This document shows positions 1-6,778 of a stretch of DNA of 64,000 nt, piece after piece. This DNA is from Streptomyces sp. TBY4. GTDB lineage: Bacteria > Actinomycetota > Actinomycetes > Streptomycetales > Streptomycetaceae. Positions within the stretch are counted from its first letter, which is position 1, and every line of letters starts with the position of its first letter. The notes beneath the pieces were generated by a model that was not told the DNA's origin, ran no database searches, and saw only the letters and a list, made by a program, of their open reading frames with translations. The stretch is from the NCBI RefSeq assembly GCF_024213195.1, contig NZ_JANAVF010000017.1, forward strand, positions 62,001-126,000, given 5' to 3'. The translations under genes and the position numbers were made by a program.

Positions 1-222
1 TCCGAGATGTTCCCGACCACGGTGCGCTACACGGGGCTGGGACTGGCGTACGCGCTGTCCAACGCCGTGTTCTCGGGATGCGCGGGGCTGATCATCACCA
101 GGGCCGTCGCGTGGACCGGGAACTCCGACGTCCCCGCCTACTACGCCGCGACCGCCTGCGCGGTCAGCGTCGCCGCGCTGCTGACCCTGCGCGGCGACGA
201 CCACGAGCGGACGCTCCGGTGA
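1..222 (+). CDS. MHS-family MFS transporter, C-terminal fragment (5' end outside window)
   Basis: The frame is open from the first base and ends at TGA 220-222, so only about the last 73 residues are visible. The motif SEMFPTTVRYTG followed by two hydrophobic segments, the second after the YYAATA stretch, fits the last two or three membrane spans of metabolite:H+ symporters of the MHS subfamily (proline/betaine/citrate type). The substrate cannot be told from this fragment. The stop codon overlaps the GTG start of anmK (GTGA), so the two genes are probably translationally coupled. That hints that the transporter may handle a cell-wall-derived or anhydrosugar-like solute, which is an inference from position only. 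Confidence 0.7.
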   Translation, partial: SEMFPTTVRYTGLGLAYALSNAVFSGCAGLIITRAVAWTGNSDVPAYYAATACAVSVAALLTLRGDDHERTLR

Positions 223-1466
223 GCGGCCCGCCGGCGGACGTCCGCAGGGCGGGCGCCCTGCGCGTGGTCGGGCTGATGTCGGGCACCTCGTACGACGCCA
301 TCGACGCGGCCGCCGCGGACCTCGCCCTGGACGGGGACACGCTGGTGCTCACGCCGCTCGGCATGATCAGTACCGCGTACGAGAAGGGTCTGCGGGCGGA
401 GCTGGCCGGAGCGTTGCCTCCCGCCGCGACGGATCTGGCCACGGTGTGCAGGCTCGACACGCGCATCGGCCAGGCCTTCGCCGCGGCGGCCGTACGGGCC
501 GACCTCGAACTGTGCGACGGCCGGAGCGATCTGACGGCCTCGCACGGGCAGACGGTCTACCACTGGGCCGGGTCCGGCCGGGTGTACGGCACGCTCCAGA
601 TCGGCGAGCCGGCCTGGATCGCCGAAGCCACGGGCCGGCCCGTCGTCTCGGGCTTCCGCACGCGGGACGTGGCCGCCGGGGGACAGGGCGCGCCCCTGGT
701 GAGCGTCTTCGACGTCATGTGGCTGCGCGGGCGGCTGGGCGTCCCCGTGGCGCTCAACCTGGGCGGCATCGCCAACGTGACGGTGGTCGCGGACGGGGCG
801 GGCGGCGCACCGCTGGCGTTCGACACGGGACCCGCCAACGCACTGATCGACGCGGCGGTACGAGAGCTCGCGGAGGGCGCCGCCCCGGGCGGGGCGCGGT
901 CCATGGACGTGGACGGCGTGCTCGCCGCCCGCGGAACCGTGCACCCGGGGCTCCTGCGGAAACTGCTGGACGAGCCGTACTACGCCCTGCCCGCACCGAA
1001 GACGACGGGCAAGGAACTGTTCCACCTGCCCTATCTGCGCGCGGCGCTGGACACCTGCGGGCCGCTGTCCGCCGAGGACGTCGTCGCCACCCTGACCCGG
1101 CTCACCGCACGGACGGTCGCCGACGCCGTCCGGCCCTTCGGGGCGACGGAGGTGATCGCGTCGGGCGGCGGCACCCGCAACCCGGTGCTGATGCGATGGC
1201 TGCGAGAAGAACTGGGCGGGGGCGTACCGCTGCGGACGTCGGACGAGCTCGGACTGCCGTCCGGCGCGAAGGAGGCGTACGCCTTCGCCGTCCTGGGCTG
1301 GCTCACCGTGCACGGACTGCCCGCGAGCCTCCCGTCCTGCACCGGCGCCCGGCACCCGAGCGTCCTCGGCTCGCTCACACCCGGCGCGGCGGGCCGGAGC
1401 CTGCCCGCGCCGCTGGCGACGGCGCCCGTCCGCCTGGTCCTCCGCGCCCCGGGCGCCTCCCCGTGA
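219..1466 (+). CDS. anmK: Anhydro-N-acetylmuramic acid kinase AnmK
   Basis: The product is 415 aa, a normal length for AnmK. This cytoplasmic kinase cleaves the 1,6-anhydro bond of anhydroMurNAc and phosphorylates it to MurNAc-6-P in peptidoglycan recycling. Visible signatures are GLMSGTSYDAIDAA near residue 20 (phosphate-binding loop of the ASKHA-like fold), LTASHGQTVYH, NLGGIANVT and FDTGPANALIDAA, then ASGGGTRNP near the C-terminus. I chose GTG 219 because it overlaps the upstream stop and puts the glycine-rich motif at its usual distance. A longer frame starting at 78 would run through the transporter. The gene converges on the sigma factor gene that follows. Confidence 0.93.
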   Translation: MSGPPADVRRAGALRVVGLMSGTSYDAIDAAAADLALDGDTLVLTPLGMISTAYEKGLRAELAGALPPAATDLATVCRLDTRIGQAFAAAAVRADLELCDGRSDLTASHGQTVYHWAGSGRVYGTLQIGEPAWIAEATGRPVVSGFRTRDVAAGGQGAPLVSVFDVMWLRGRLGVPVALNLGGIANVTVVADGAGGAPLAFDTGPANALIDAAVRELAEGAAPGGARSMDVDGVLAARGTVHPGLLRKLLDEPYYALPAPKTTGKELFHLPYLRAALDTCGPLSAEDVVATLTRLTARTVADAVRPFGATEVIASGGGTRNPVLMRWLREELGGGVPLRTSDELGLPSGAKEAYAFAVLGWLTVHGLPASLPSCTGARHPSVLGSLTPGAAGRSLPAPLATAPVRLVLRAPGASP

Positions 1467-1611
1467 CCCGCTGTTCCACCCCGGGGCGAGCAGGGCGCGG
1501 ACCGCGAACGGCGGGACGGGGCTGCGAAAGAGGTGTGCGCGCTGTGCTTCGCCGACCGCAGCACCGTGCCCCGGGGCCCTCTGCGGCAGTGTCCGTCCGG
1601 GTGGACCGGGC

Positions 1612-2493
1612 CTAGGAAGCGGCGGAGTCGTCAGCGACGCCGTCGTCGGTCAGGAGGCCCGTCCTCAGCCCTGCCGTGATCCGGCTCAGCAGCCGGGAGA
1701 CGTGCATCTGGGAGAGGCCGAGCCGGTCGCCGATCTCGGACTGGGTGAGTTCCTCGCCGAAGCGCAGGGCCAGGATCTGGCGATCGCGGTCACTGAGGGT
1801 CTTCAGCAGGGGTTTGAGCGCTTCCAGGCATTCGATGCGGTCGTACGCCGCTTCCTCGACGCCGAGCGAAGACGTCAGCGGCGACGCGTTCGTGTTCTTG
1901 CCGGGCGGTGCGTCGAGGGAGCCGGCGGTGTAGCCGTTGGTGGCCCGGAGCCCCTCGGTCAGCTCGGCGTCGGTGATTCCGAGGCGTTGCGCCAGCTCGT
2001 GTTCGGACGGCCGGCGGCCCAGCCGCTGTTCGAGGGCGTCGTAGGTCCTGGCAATGTCGAGCCGGAGCTCCTGCAGGCGCCTGGGGACCTTCACCGACCA
2101 GCTGGTGTCACGGAAGAACCGTTTGATCTCACCGGTGATCGTGGGGATCGCGAACGTGGTGAACTCGACCCCGCGCTCCACGTCATACCGGTTGATGGCC
2201 TTGATGAGGCCGATCGTGCCGACCTGGATGATGTCCTCCAGCGGTTCCTGGCGCGTGCGATAGCGGCGCGCGGCGTACTTCACCAGGGTGAGGTTCAGTT
2301 CGACGAGGGTGTTGCGCACGTACGAGTACTCGGGAGTGCCCTCCTCCAGGGTGCCCAGACGCCGGAAGAGCGCGGTGGACATGGTCCGGGCGTTTGTGGT
2401 GTTCACGTCGACCAGATGCCCGGGGATGCCGAGGGAGTCCGCCAAGGGCTCGGTATGGAGGAGGTCCGCGGTGCCGCGGGTCAGGGGTGACAT
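1612..2493 (-). CDS. SigB/SigF-family RNA polymerase sigma factor
   Basis: This is a 293-aa group 3 sigma-70 protein without region 1. Region 2 is visible as DIIQVGTIGLIKAINRYDVERG followed by FTTFAIPTITGEIKRFFRD. Region 3 contains RRPSEHELAQRLGI. Region 4 has LTQSEIGDRLGLSQMHVSRLLSRI. This pattern is typical of the Streptomyces SigB/F/G/H stress and development sigma factors. No anti-sigma or anti-anti-sigma gene lies next to it. ATG 2493 is preceded by AGAGG at good spacing. A GGGTAT element lies about 75 bp upstream, so it may be transcribed by its own family. Which paralogue it is cannot be decided here. Confidence 0.92.
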   Translation of the reverse strand: MSPLTRGTADLLHTEPLADSLGIPGHLVDVNTTNARTMSTALFRRLGTLEEGTPEYSYVRNTLVELNLTLVKYAARRYRTRQEPLEDIIQVGTIGLIKAINRYDVERGVEFTTFAIPTITGEIKRFFRDTSWSVKVPRRLQELRLDIARTYDALEQRLGRRPSEHELAQRLGITDAELTEGLRATNGYTAGSLDAPPGKNTNASPLTSSLGVEEAAYDRIECLEALKPLLKTLSDRDRQILALRFGEELTQSEIGDRLGLSQMHVSRLLSRITAGLRTGLLTDDGVADDSAAS

Positions 2494-2566
2494 GTGAAAC
2501 CTCTGACGGTTGGGGCTGCCGCCGGTAGGCGCAGCGGGGAACCGTCGTCGTCTTCCCGATGGCGAT

Positions 2567-2572
2567 ATACCC
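2567..2572 (-). promoter_or_regulatory. Candidate SigB-type -10 element (GGGTAT)
   Basis: Read on the minus strand, GGGTAT sits about 75 bp before the sigma factor start. The expected SigB -35 (GTTT) is only weakly approximated by GGTC 16 bp upstream. The placement suits autoregulation, but the call rests on one hexamer. Confidence 0.3.
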
Positions 2573-2707
2573 CCTCACGGGGCAGCCTGACCCTTTCCCC
2601 TCGTAGGGACTCCGTGGGGGCCCGTCCCGCCACCTTGCGGGCTTCGGGTCACGGGCTGGAGGTCGATCGAATTTCAGGATCGATCGACAGCTAATAACGA
2701 AATTCGC

Positions 2708-2713
2708 GGGTAC
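2708..2713 (+). promoter_or_regulatory. Candidate SigB-type -10 element (GGGTAC) before the 51-aa membrane peptide
   Basis: GGGTAC lies in an unusually AT-rich patch (about 2660-2760) 66 bp upstream of the ATG at 2779. No clear GTTT -35 is visible at 14-16 bp. The adjacent divergent sigma gene makes a SigB-like promoter plausible. Confidence 0.28.
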
Positions 2714-2778
2714 ACGCGATTTAGCACCCCGGCGGATCAACCGTTTCGCCGAATTTCCGACACGAGAACGAGGCCACC

Positions 2779-2934
2779 ATGATTTTCGCCGGACTCATCC
2801 TCCTGCTCATCGGATTCCTGACCGGGATCTCCATCCTGTGGACCATCGGGATCATTCTTCTCGTGGTGGGCGCGGTGCTCTGGATCCTGGGCTCGGTCGG
2901 GCACGCGGTCGGCGGACGACGCCACTACTGGTAA
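2779..2934 (+). CDS. 51-aa hydrophobic membrane peptide (DUF6131-like)
   Basis: The short gene reads MIFAGLILLLIGFLTG, then a second hydrophobic stretch from about residue 18 to 40, and ends in the basic tail GGRRHYW. Two closely spaced transmembrane helices are expected. From memory this matches the small Streptomyces family DUF6131, whose function is unknown. The start follows AACGAGG at a suitable distance. Strong strand-specific codon bias at third positions supports real coding. It is divergent from the SigB-like sigma gene, and stress-linked expression is an inference. Confidence 0.72.
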   Translation: MIFAGLILLLIGFLTGISILWTIGIILLVVGAVLWILGSVGHAVGGRRHYW

Positions 2935-3054
2935 CGCCACCACTGATCACGCCACGACTGGTAACCGGCCGACCGCCCTGCTCCAGTTCCGGGACCCACC
3001 TGACCTGGGTGTGGAGGGGAAACACGCGGAGGCCACGGAAAGCGACGTCCGATC

Positions 3055-4122
3055 ATGAACTCTTCGGAGAAGGTGCGACCCCCGCCCGCAGGGGCCGAAG
3101 CGGGGAGCGACTTCGCCCGTCTCTCCAAGAAGATCCAGGCGGCCGGACTGATGGGCCGGCGCCCTGGCTACTACGCACTGCGCATGACCGCCGTGACGAC
3201 CCTGTACGCCCTGGGTTGCACGGCCTTCGTGCTGATCGGGGACAGCTGGTGGACCCTGCTCGCCGCCGGATTCCTGGCCGTCGTCTTCGGGCAGGTGGCA
3301 CTCCTGGCGCACGACGTCGCGCACCGGCAGGTCTTCCGCCTGCGCAAGTCCAGTGAACTGTCCGGACGCCTCGCCGGGAACCTCGGCATCGGGATGGGCT
3401 ACGGCTGGTGGCAGGACAAGCACAGCAGGCACCACGCCAACCCCAACCACGAGGACCTCGACCCCGACCTCGATCCGGACATCCTCGTCTGGACACAGGA
3501 CCAGGCCCGGGCCGCGAAGGGGCTACCGCGGCTCCTGGGGCGCTCCCAGGCGTTCCTCTTCTTCCCGCTGCTCACACTGGAAGGCTTTAACCTGCACGTA
3601 TCCGGGATCCGGTCGCTGGCCGACAGCACCCTGAAGAACCGGATGTGGGAGGGCATCCTCCTCTTCACGCACATCGCGGCCTATCTCGGCGCGCTGGTCC
3701 TGGTGCTTCCGCCCGGGAAGGCGATCGCGTTCCTGGTGGTCCACCAGTGTCTCTTCGGGGTCTATCTCGGATCCATCTTCGCCCCGAACCACAAGGGCAT
3801 GCCGACCCTGCGAGGCGCGGACCGTCCGGACTTCCTGCGTCGCCAGGTACTGACCTCCCGAGACGTGCGGGGCGGCCGGTTCACCGACATCGTGCTCGGC
3901 GGCCTGAACTACCAGATCGAGCACCACCTCTTCCCGAGCATGCCCAGCCCGCACCTGCGCAGGGCCCAGGCCATCGTCCGCAGCCACTGCCAGGAGCTCG
4001 GGGTCGACTACCTGGAGACCAGCCTGATCAACTCCTACCGGCAGACCCTCGCCAGCCTCCACCACGCCGGCGCTCCACTCCGGCAGCCCCGTGTGCGGCA
4101 TCCCGCGCCGAGCAGCCCGTAG
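3055..4122 (+). CDS. Membrane fatty acid (acyl) desaturase
   Basis: A 355-aa integral membrane di-iron desaturase of the FA_desaturase superfamily. The three histidine boxes are present: HDVAH near residue 85, HSRHH near 122 and QIEHH near 288, the last within NYQIEHHLFPSMP. Hydrophobic spans lie at about 45-85 and 175-240. The family inserts a double bond into acyl-CoA or lipid-bound acyl chains using O2 and a ferredoxin- or flavoprotein-type electron donor. None is encoded beside it. The QIEHH form of the third box and the HPxH-poor layout resemble actinobacterial DesA3-like enzymes. Regiochemistry cannot be read from sequence. It probably adjusts membrane fluidity, which would fit the neighbouring stress sigma factor. 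Confidence 0.9.
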   Translation: MNSSEKVRPPPAGAEAGSDFARLSKKIQAAGLMGRRPGYYALRMTAVTTLYALGCTAFVLIGDSWWTLLAAGFLAVVFGQVALLAHDVAHRQVFRLRKSSELSGRLAGNLGIGMGYGWWQDKHSRHHANPNHEDLDPDLDPDILVWTQDQARAAKGLPRLLGRSQAFLFFPLLTLEGFNLHVSGIRSLADSTLKNRMWEGILLFTHIAAYLGALVLVLPPGKAIAFLVVHQCLFGVYLGSIFAPNHKGMPTLRGADRPDFLRRQVLTSRDVRGGRFTDIVLGGLNYQIEHHLFPSMPSPHLRRAQAIVRSHCQELGVDYLETSLINSYRQTLASLHHAGAPLRQPRVRHPAPSSP

Positions 4123-4265
4123 CCCGTAGCCCGGCCTGATGCGGCCGCGGCCGTGTCGGACTCTCCCGTCCACGATCGGCGCCGTCGGCCCTACAGGGGG
4201 AGGATGAAACGGAAGGACTCATTGCGCCTGTCCCGCGCCGGCACCGGCGCAGAGGGGAGAGAGTG

Positions 4266-4544
4266 ATGGGACGGATGGGACGAACGGATCCGGTGGCGGA
4301 CGAGCCGGGAGCCGAGGTACGGCGAGCGTACGAGTTGGTGTTCCCCGGCGCGGCCGAGGGTGGCCGGGACGTCGTGCGGGTAACCGCCACGGACCGGACG
4401 GGGCCGGGAGGCCACCCGGTCTACGAGGACGCCACCGGCATCATCCGGGCGGAGATCAGCGACCGGTCGGAAGTGCGCGTGCTGGCCACCGGGGCCGGCC
4501 AGGAACCGGCTCAGGGGGTCACGGCCCGGCCCCTGGCCGCGTGA
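4266..4544 (+). CDS. Small conserved hypothetical protein (DUF6296-like)
   Basis: About 92 aa. The recognisable core is YELVFPG, a short variable loop, then TGPGGHPVYEDATGIIRAEISDRSEVR. It looks like a small beta-rich domain. From memory this resembles the Streptomyces family DUF6296, of unknown function, but I could not verify it. Three starts are possible (GTG 4263, ATG 4266, ATG 4275). The purine-rich AGGGGAGAG just upstream favours 4266. No membrane segment or signal peptide is seen. Confidence 0.6.
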   Translation: MGRMGRTDPVADEPGAEVRRAYELVFPGAAEGGRDVVRVTATDRTGPGGHPVYEDATGIIRAEISDRSEVRVLATGAGQEPAQGVTARPLAA

Positions 4545-4552
4545 TCCGGCCC

Positions 4553-5389
4553 TCACTCGATGGTGCCCGCACGCCGTCGGGGCGGTGGCCGACGCAGCAG
4601 CTCGTCGTGGAGGAGCCGGCCGACGAGCGCGCCCCCGAACACGACCACTCCGATGCCGACGAGCCAGGTCTGGATGACGAGGACGGTTCCGAAGGGGCCG
4701 TAGGTAACGGCGCTGGATGCGATCAGTGGCGAGAAGACGAGCCGGGAGAAGACCCGCAGCCCGAGCAGCCCCAACATGGTGGCCACCGCCCCGGGGAGCA
4801 GGGCGGCCCAGGGGACCCGGCCGCCGAGCAGCAGGCGCTGGGACCACCAGAAGAAGAGGGTGCCGATGGCCACCGTGACGAAGCCCCGGGCCGGGGACTC
4901 GCGCCACGGCAGGGCGATCGCCGAGAGGAAGAGCACCCCGACCAGCACGCCGAGCCACAGCACGTGACGCCACCGGGCCCACCAGCGGGACGGAGGCAGG
5001 TCCCAGACCTGCTCGTAGCCGCTCTGCAGCATGGTGCCGAAGGACAGGCCGAGCACGGCGAGCAGGGCGAGGCCGAAGGCCGTCGTGGTCCGCCAGGCCT
5101 GGCCGGGAAGGGCGAAGAGCCGCTCGATCTCGGCCTTGGCGGCCGGCGATACGCCGAGCCCGTCTCCCAGCCACTGCGCGAACCCCTGTCCGCTGCGGGT
5201 GTCCGCGGCGGACACCACGATGAGCAGGGGTACCAGGGTCAGGAATCCGAGCGCCGCGAATCCGAGGGAGCGTGGCCACAGGTCTACGCCCCGGATGTGC
5301 ACCCAGCGGCGTCCGGCCCGCGCGCGGCGGCCCGCACTGCGCAGCCGCCCGAAGGGCGACAGCCGGCGGGTCCTACCGGGCCCGGTCAT
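4553..5389 (-). CDS. YihY/BrkB-family integral membrane protein (first copy)
   Basis: A 278-aa protein with at least five predicted membrane spans. It is of the YihY/virulence factor BrkB family, often mislabelled ribonuclease BN. Family features include SGYEQVWDLPPSRWWARWRHV in the middle and the final spans FGTVLVIQTWLVGIGVVVFGGALVGR. The molecular role of the family is unsettled. I chose ATG 5389 (MTGPGRTRR). A GTG at 5419 with GGAG upstream would add ten residues and cannot be excluded. The ATG follows immediately after the stop of a 40-codon open frame (TGAGATG). A second copy of the family lies directly upstream. Confidence 0.8.
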   Translation of the reverse strand: MTGPGRTRRLSPFGRLRSAGRRARAGRRWVHIRGVDLWPRSLGFAALGFLTLVPLLIVVSAADTRSGQGFAQWLGDGLGVSPAAKAEIERLFALPGQAWRTTTAFGLALLAVLGLSFGTMLQSGYEQVWDLPPSRWWARWRHVLWLGVLVGVLFLSAIALPWRESPARGFVTVAIGTLFFWWSQRLLLGGRVPWAALLPGAVATMLGLLGLRVFSRLVFSPLIASSAVTYGPFGTVLVIQTWLVGIGVVVFGGALVGRLLHDELLRRPPPRRRAGTIE

Positions 5390-5390
5390 C

Positions 5391-5513
5391 TCACCGGTGC
5401 ACGCCCGGCCTGCCGCCACCGCTGCTCCGGCCGGCTCCGAGGCGTGCGCGAAGGGACGTCGGAGGAAGGTGCGGTGACCAGGACGGGTAGGCCGGGGGTG
5501 AGGTGATGGGCAT
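5391..5513 (-). CDS. Possible 40-aa leader peptide before the first YihY gene
   Basis: ATG 5513 is preceded by AGGAGCACCTGGAG on the minus strand. The frame encodes MPITSPPAYPSWSPHLPP and a basic, Gly/Arg-rich tail, and stops one base before the YihY ATG (TGAGATG). That arrangement suits translational coupling. The peptide itself has no recognisable domain and its composition is ordinary for GC-rich DNA, so coding is only a possibility. Confidence 0.28.
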   Translation of the reverse strand: MPITSPPAYPSWSPHLPPTSLRARLGAGRSSGGGRPGVHR

Positions 5514-5606
5514 GGCCGCTCCAGGTGCTCCTTTCACGGTAGAACCCTCCCCGCCGGGAATCCACCGCGGCTGGGTGGAGGTCGAGCCCTTCCGCTCGGC
5601 CGCCGG

Positions 5607-5627
5607 GCGGCCGGGCCCGCGGGCCGC
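5607..5627 (-). terminator. GC-rich hairpin after the second YihY gene
   Basis: GCGGCC at 5607 pairs with GGCCGC at 5622, with additional internal GGG/CCC pairing. It lies 19 bp past the stop codon. There is no U-tract, as is common in Streptomyces terminators. Confidence 0.35.
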
Positions 5628-5645
5628 GACCCCGGGCCGCGGAAG

Positions 5646-6527
5646 CTAGGTGCGGGCGTCCGGACCGCGGACCCGTTCGGCGTTGAAACGGGCGCCGGTG
5701 AGCAGCGCCAGGTTGGCGAACCAGAGCCAGACGAGGAAGACGACGCTGCCGGCCAGCGGACCGTAGAGCATGCCGTAGGTGTTGAGCTCCGTGTACAGGG
5801 TGAAGAGCCCCGAGGCGGCCAGCCAGAGCAGGGCCGCCAGTACGCCGCCGGGCAGGCCCCGGCGGGTGCCCCGGCTCTGTGCCGGGCCGGTGCGGAACAG
5901 GATCAGTACCAGGAGGACGACCACCACCAGGAGCACGGGCCAGCGCAGGAGCGCGATCCCCTCCGGTCCGGCTCCACCGGCGGCCCGGGCAGCGCGGCGG
6001 GCCAAAGGTCCGGAAACGACCAGTCCCAGGGCGCCGACGACGAGCAGGACCAGCAGTACCAAGGCATTGACGATCAGGGTGTGGGCCGCGCGAAGCGGTG
6101 GCCGCGTGTCGGGTACCCCGTGCATCGCGTGCAGGGTGCGCCGGAACACCGCCAGGTATCCGCACGCCGACCACAGGGCACTGAGCACACCGCTGATCAA
6201 CAGGGCCCACACCGAGGACTGTTCAGCCGCCAGGCCGTCGAGCGCCTCGCTCAGGACCCGCGCCGATTGAGGGGGCGCGTAGGAGGTGAGCCCACCGATC
6301 AGTCGTACCCTCGTCGCCTCGCCGAGCAGCCCCACGAGGGAGACGGCGATGACGAGCGCGGGCAGGAGTGCCAGTACGGCGTAGTAGGTGAGGGAGGCCG
6401 CTTGGTCGGCTAGGTTGTCGGTCCAGACGCGGACGGCCGTACGCCGCAGCTCGGCGCGGGTGCGCGCCGCGAGGGCCATGACGCGTGGACGGCCTCGACG
6501 TACTGCTGCGCGGGTGATGTCGCTCAT
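5646..6527 (-). CDS. YihY/BrkB-family integral membrane protein (second copy)
   Basis: A 293-aa protein starting at MSDITRAAVRRGRP. It shows the family N-terminus DNLADQAASLTYYAVLALLPALVIAVSL and the C-terminal ELNTYGMLYGPLAGSVVFLVWLWFANLALLTGARFNAE. About six membrane spans are expected. It is a more canonical family member than its neighbour, which lacks the DxxxxxAASLxYY entry segment. The open frame continues upstream but becomes compositionally odd. No good ribosome binding site is seen before ATG 6527. The gene is divergent from the lanthipeptide operon. Confidence 0.85.
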   Translation of the reverse strand: MSDITRAAVRRGRPRVMALAARTRAELRRTAVRVWTDNLADQAASLTYYAVLALLPALVIAVSLVGLLGEATRVRLIGGLTSYAPPQSARVLSEALDGLAAEQSSVWALLISGVLSALWSACGYLAVFRRTLHAMHGVPDTRPPLRAAHTLIVNALVLLVLLVVGALGLVVSGPLARRAARAAGGAGPEGIALLRWPVLLVVVVLLVLILFRTGPAQSRGTRRGLPGGVLAALLWLAASGLFTLYTELNTYGMLYGPLAGSVVFLVWLWFANLALLTGARFNAERVRGPDART

Positions 6528-6745
6528 GCCCGGCGCGTGCCCGGCTGAGCCCCGCGCATGCGCCCGCGAGGTCCCGCACGGGTGCGCAATGCGGCATCGG
6601 CACCCGCCCCGCCGGAGCTGCCCCCCGCTGCCACCCTCGCCCGTCCCGCCCTCTTCCGCCCCCGAAGCGGAGCTTTGTGACGCGTGAGTACTGCACACCC
6701 CCTCCGTGACAGCCGTGACTGTCGGCGCCCGCCCCGCGCGTGACA

Positions 6746-6767
6746 CGGTCGGTCCTGCAACCGACCG
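6746..6767 (+). promoter_or_regulatory. Inverted repeat abutting the LanKC ribosome binding site
   Basis: CGGTCGGT (6746-6753) and ACCGACCG (6760-6767) form a perfect 8-bp stem with a six-base loop. The right arm touches the AGGGAG ribosome binding site at 6768-6773. A second, smaller repeat GACAG-N6-CTGTC lies about 30 bp upstream. Either could be a regulator operator or a translation-modulating hairpin. The rest of the 250-bp intergenic region (6528-6778) shows no clear promoter. Confidence 0.4.
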
Positions 6768-6778
6768 AGGGAGCAGGT

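Noticed and set aside
78..218. A long N-terminal extension of AnmK
   Set aside because: It would overlap the transporter's coding frame; the GTG at 219 gives the correct family N-terminus and a GTGA overlap.
2494..2740. Minus-strand open frame covering the sigma gene's upstream region
   Set aside because: It is Arg/Pro-rich and spans the AT-rich promoter patch; no ribosome binding site or homology is apparent.
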